Shown in pieces: positions 4,693 through 7,799 of a stretch of 7,799 nt of DNA; position 1 is the stretch's first letter, and the number at the start of each line of letters is the position of its first letter. Source of the DNA: Thermoleophilia bacterium. Lineage in GTDB: Bacteria; Actinomycetota; Thermoleophilia; Gaiellales; Gaiellaceae. Where the stretch lies: NCBI GenBank assembly GCA_025927435.1, contig JAICLM010000093.1, forward strand, positions 1 through 7,799, in the 5' to 3' direction. Position numbers and translations under genes: made by a program. The notes below the pieces were generated by a model. It searched no databases. It was not told where the DNA came from and saw only the letters and a list, made by a program, of their open reading frames with translations.

Positions 4693-7600
4693 ATGCTCTG
4701 TCCCGGCTGCGGCACCGAGAACCCGGCGGGCAAGAAGTTCTGCAGCGAGTGCGGAACCGGCCTGACGGTCGCGTGCGCCTCGTGCGGCGCCGCACTCGAG
4801 GACGGCGTCAAGTTCTGCGGCGAGTGCGGGAGTGCCGTGGCGGCTCGCGCGGAACATGTCCAGCCGGCAGCCGAGCGGCGACTGGTCTCGGTGCTGTTCG
4901 CGGACCTCGTCGGCTTCACCCGCCTGTCGGAGGTGCGCGACGCGGAGGAGGTGCGCGAGCTCCTGACGCGCTACTTCGAGACGTGCCGCCGGCTGATCGA
5001 GCTCTACGGCGGGACGGTCGAGAAGTTCATCGGAGACGCCGTGATGGCGGTGTGGGGAGCACCGACCGCGACGGAGGACGACGCCGAACGCGCGGTCCGC
5101 GCAGGGCTCGACCTGGTGGCGGCGGTGTCGGCGCTCGGCGACGAGATCGGCGTGCCCGAGCTGCGCGCTCGGGCCGGCGTCGTCACCGGCGAGGCGGCGG
5201 TCACGGTCGGGGCGCAGGGTCAGGGGATGGTCGCGGGCGACCTCGTCAACACCGCGTCGCGCGTCCAGACGGCCGCCGACGCCGGGACGGTGCTCGTCGG
5301 GGACGCGACCCGCCGCGCGACGGAGCAGTCGGTTGTCTACGAGGACGCCGGCACCCATGAGCTGAAGGGGAAGGAGGAGCCGGTCGCGCTCGCCCGCGCG
5401 CTGCGCGTCGTATCCGGGGCGCGCGGGACGCTCAAGTCGCACGGGCTCGAGGCGCCGTTCGTCGGCCGCGACCGTGAGCTCCGGCAGATCAAGGACCTCT
5501 TCCATGCCTGCGCCGAGAGTGCCAAGGCACATCTCGTCTCGGTCACAGGCATCGCCGGGATCGGGAAGTCGCGTCTCGCGTGGGAGTTCTACAAGTACTT
5601 CGACGGCCTGCCTCAGCTGACGTACTGGCACCGCGGCCGCTGCCTCTCCTACGGCGACGGCGTCACCTACTGGGCGCTCGCCGACATGGTGCGGATGCGC
5701 TGCCGCATCGGCGAGGACGACGAGCCCGGTGTCGCGCTCGAGAAGCTGCGGGCCACACTGGAGGAGCACATCGTCGATGCCGACGAGCGTGCGTTCGTCG
5801 AGCCGCGGCTCGCGCACCTGCTCGCCCTCGCCGAGCACGCCGCGCGCGACCGGCAGGATCTGTTCGCAGCCTGGCGCCTGTTCTTCGAGCGGCTCGCCGA
5901 CACATACCCGACGGTGCTCGCGTTCGAAGACCTGCAGTGGGCGGACTCGAGCCTGCTCGACTTCATCGAATACCTGCTCGAATGGTCGCGCAACTCGCCA
6001 CTCTACGTGGTCACGCTCTCGCGGCCGGAGCTCCTCGAGCGCCGGCCGACGTGGGGCGCAGGCCACCGCAACTTCACCTCCCTCTACCTCGAGCCGCTCG
6101 ACCGCGACGCGATGGAGCAACTGCTGAACGGCCTCGTCCCCGGGCTCCCGGACACGACGCGCCGCCAGATCCTCGAGCGCGCCGAGGGCGTCCCACTGTA
6201 CGCGGTGGAGACCGTACGCATGCTGGTCGATCGCAGGCTGATCGCGGAGCGAGGAAGTACGTACCAGCCGGTCGGGGAGATCGGCGAGCTCGACGTGCCG
6301 GAGACGCTGCACGCGCTGATCGCCGCACGGCTCGACGGCCTTCCGCCGGAGGAGCGGCGCCTGCTCCAGGACGGCGCGGTCCTCGGCAAGAGCTTCACGC
6401 GCGACGCGCTCGCGGCGCTGGCCGAGGAGGACGACCAGCTCGAATTGCTGCTCGGCTCGCTCGTCCGCAAGGAGGTACTTGGCCTGCAGGCGGACGCGCG
6501 CTCGCCCGAGCACGGGCAGTACGCGTTCCTCCAGGACCTCGTCCGCCACGTCGCCTACGAGTCGCTCTCCAAGCGGGAGCGACGGGCGCGCCACCTCGCA
6601 GCTGCCTCCCATCTCGAGCGCGCCTTCGCCGGGGACGACGAGGTGGCGGAGGTAATGGCCGCGCACCTGCTCGATGCCTACGCGGCGGTGCCTGACGACG
6701 AGCTGAGGGCACGTGCGCGCGACGCGGTCGTCCGGGCGGCGGCGCGCGCGCAGTCGCTCGCCGCGTCCGGAGAGGCGCAGCGGTATCTGATGCAGGCGGC
6801 GGAGCTAACCGATGAGCCGCTGGAGCGGGCGCAGCTCCTCTACGAGGCCGGCACTGCCGCCCAGGGCGCGGCGGATCTCCAAGGCGCCGAGCGCCTGTTC
6901 GGCGAGTCCATCGCCCTCTACGACGGAGCCGGCGAGAGCCATCGCGCTGCACGCGTCTCGGCGCGTCTCGCGTTCGTCGTCCGTTGGCAGGGGCGGTTCG
7001 ACGAGGCGATCGGCATGACTGAGCGTGCCTACGAGCTACTCAAGGACGACGAGCCCGACGAGGATCTTGGGATGCTCGCGATGCGCCTCGCGGGCGGCTA
7101 CGTCTTCGCCGGCGACGACCGCGCCGGCGCGCTGGTCGACCGGGCAGTCGAGCTCGGAGAATCACTCGGTGCCGCGGAAGTGCTCGCCGGCGCCTTCCTC
7201 GGGCGCGCGCACCTCTCGCGCGCCCGCGGTCACGCGCACGTGGCTACCGCATATCTGCGCGAGGCCCTGCTGATCGCCGAGGAGCACGAGCTGCTCGAGC
7301 AGCTCGCGACGATCCAGTTCAACCTCTCGGACCAGTGCTTCCACGCCGACCGCTATGCGGACGCGCTCGGCTACCTCGAATCGGCGCTCGAGGTGAGCCG
7401 GCGCCGCGGCATCCGCCCGCACGAGCGCGCGACGCTCGCCGAGTCGACGTACCCGCTCTACATGCTCGGCCGCTGGGACGAGTGCCTTGCGACGGCCGCC
7501 GAGATCCCGGAGGACCGTCTGAACGAGAGCGTGACGCTGAGTCTGCTCAGCTCGGTGGTGGAGATCCACATCGCGCGCGGCAACGCGCCAGAGGCGCGGC

Positions 7601-7799
7601 GCCTTCTGGGGCTCTACCCGGCCGACTCGCCGGACGTGCAGGAGCGGACGTCGGTCGCGGCGGCCGACACCGCCGTCCTGCACGCCGAGGGCCGGCTCGA
7701 GGAGGCCTTCGCGGCCGCGCTGAAGACGCTCGAGCTGCTCGGCGGGACCGCGGGGCTCTCCTACCAGCAAGCGAAGCAGGCGTTCTGGCACGCGGCAGA
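4693..7799 (+). CDS. Double zinc-ribbon, class III nucleotide cyclase, AAA ATPase, TPR signalling protein (C-terminus beyond window)
   Basis: One open frame of 1035 codons starts at ATG 4693 (GGTGGG 6 nt upstream) and runs off the right edge. Residues 3-45 form two zinc ribbons: Cys3, 6, 17, 20 and Cys28, 31, 42, 45. Residues about 62-205 are a class III cyclase domain with both metal aspartates (Asp71 in FADLVGFT, Asp115 in FIGDAVMAVWG), the base-contacting Lys111, and the transition-state Asn186 and Arg190 (VNTASR). The second base-specifying position, usually Asp, is Met179. The ATPase begins at FVGRDREL (256) with Walker A GIAGIGKS (286-293), Walker B VLAFEDLQWAD (Glu412, Asp413) and LSRPEL. 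A helical linker follows (DVPETL at 534, VRHVAYESL at 617), then TPR-like helices from about 680 to the edge. Family members are soluble, multi-domain signalling proteins thought to make cAMP or cGMP under control of the ATPase/TPR part; substrate and signal are not known here. Most of the family's length is present. Confidence 0.93.
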   Translation, partial: MLCPGCGTENPAGKKFCSECGTGLTVACASCGAALEDGVKFCGECGSAVAARAEHVQPAAERRLVSVLFADLVGFTRLSEVRDAEEVRELLTRYFETCRRLIELYGGTVEKFIGDAVMAVWGAPTATEDDAERAVRAGLDLVAAVSALGDEIGVPELRARAGVVTGEAAVTVGAQGQGMVAGDLVNTASRVQTAADAGTVLVGDATRRATEQSVVYEDAGTHELKGKEEPVALARALRVVSGARGTLKSHGLEAPFVGRDRELRQIKDLFHACAESAKAHLVSVTGIAGIGKSRLAWEFYKYFDGLPQLTYWHRGRCLSYGDGVTYWALADMVRMRCRIGEDDEPGVALEKLRATLEEHIVDADERAFVEPRLAHLLALAEHAARDRQDLFAAWRLFFERLADTYPTVLAFEDLQWADSSLLDFIEYLLEWSRNSPLYVVTLSRPELLERRPTWGAGHRNFTSLYLEPLDRDAMEQLLNGLVPGLPDTTRRQILERAEGVPLYAVETVRMLVDRRLIAERGSTYQPVGEIGELDVPETLHALIAARLDGLPPEERRLLQDGAVLGKSFTRDALAALAEEDDQLELLLGSLVRKEVLGLQADARSPEHGQYAFLQDLVRHVAYESLSKRERRARHLAAASHLERAFAGDDEVAEVMAAHLLDAYAAVPDDELRARARDAVVRAAARAQSLAASGEAQRYLMQAAELTDEPLERAQLLYEAGTAAQGAADLQGAERLFGESIALYDGAGESHRAARVSARLAFVVRWQGRFDEAIGMTERAYELLKDDEPDEDLGMLAMRLAGGYVFAGDDRAGALVDRAVELGESLGAAEVLAGAFLGRAHLSRARGHAHVATAYLREALLIAEEHELLEQLATIQFNLSDQCFHADRYADALGYLESALEVSRRRGIRPHERATLAESTYPLYMLGRWDECLATAAEIPEDRLNESVTLSLLSSVVEIHIARGNAPEARRLLGLYPADSPDVQERTSVAAADTAVLHAEGRLEEAFAAALKTLELLGGTAGLSYQQAKQAFWHAA

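Noticed and set aside
4548..5360. 270-codon plus-strand frame overlapping the cyclase start
   Set aside because: It is in a different frame from the zinc ribbons and cyclase motifs and is dominated by Arg and Gly. The frame starting at 4693 has the paired CxxC motifs and all cyclase signatures.
4183..6666. 827-codon minus-strand open frame
   Set aside because: It lies antisense to the zinc-ribbon cyclase-ATPase gene, which has clear domains and motifs in order. The antisense product is Arg/Leu/Val/Glu-rich with no recognisable motif, as expected where third-position GC removes stops from the opposite strand.
5580..6695. 371-codon plus-strand frame inside the cyclase-ATPase gene
   Set aside because: It is an Arg/Ala/Pro-rich out-of-frame shadow of the ATPase region, where Walker A, Walker B and downstream motifs all lie in the other frame.

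Overview
The window is GC-rich bacterial DNA in which almost all space is coding. Protein architecture (a SARP-type BTAD regulator, a zinc-ribbon/class III cyclase/ATPase/TPR protein, a stand-alone LuxR-type HTH with a TVEWHL...RKL recognition region) and the strong GC bias point to an actinobacterium. A deep-branching group such as Thermoleophilia is my guess, not something the sequence proves.

Layout. Positions 1-3239 (minus strand) hold the first 1079 codons of a very large SARP/AfsR-like regulator. It has a winged-helix DNA-binding domain, a BTAD domain, a degenerate class III cyclase-like domain, an NB-ARC/AAA-type ATPase and TPR repeats, and its extreme C-terminus lies beyond position 1. 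Positions 3240-3335 are a 96-bp divergent promoter region carrying three heptamers (CGTTAGC, CGTCAGC, CGTTAGC) at an exact 11-bp period, the geometry expected of a SARP operator. Positions 3336-4199 (plus strand) hold two small Sec-exported proteins in a tight pair, each with a strong Shine-Dalgarno sequence, followed by a long GC-rich hairpin at 4231-4268. Positions 4310-4504 (plus) encode a 64-residue LuxR/GerE-type HTH protein, followed by two terminator-like hairpins. From 4693 to the right edge (plus) runs the first 1035 codons of a double-zinc-ribbon, adenylate/guanylate cyclase, AAA ATPase, TPR signalling protein.

How the parts may work together. Three of five genes are regulatory or signal-transducing, and the other two are secreted proteins of unknown function. 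The simplest reading is that the SARP-like protein controls itself and the divergent secreted pair through the heptamer array. The SARP carries a cyclase-like domain that has lost key catalytic residues, while the protein at the right edge carries a nearly complete cyclase site, so the locus has one apparently dead and one probably live version of the same domain. No RNA genes, mobile elements, CRISPR arrays or large repeats were seen. Both large genes are cut by the window edges.
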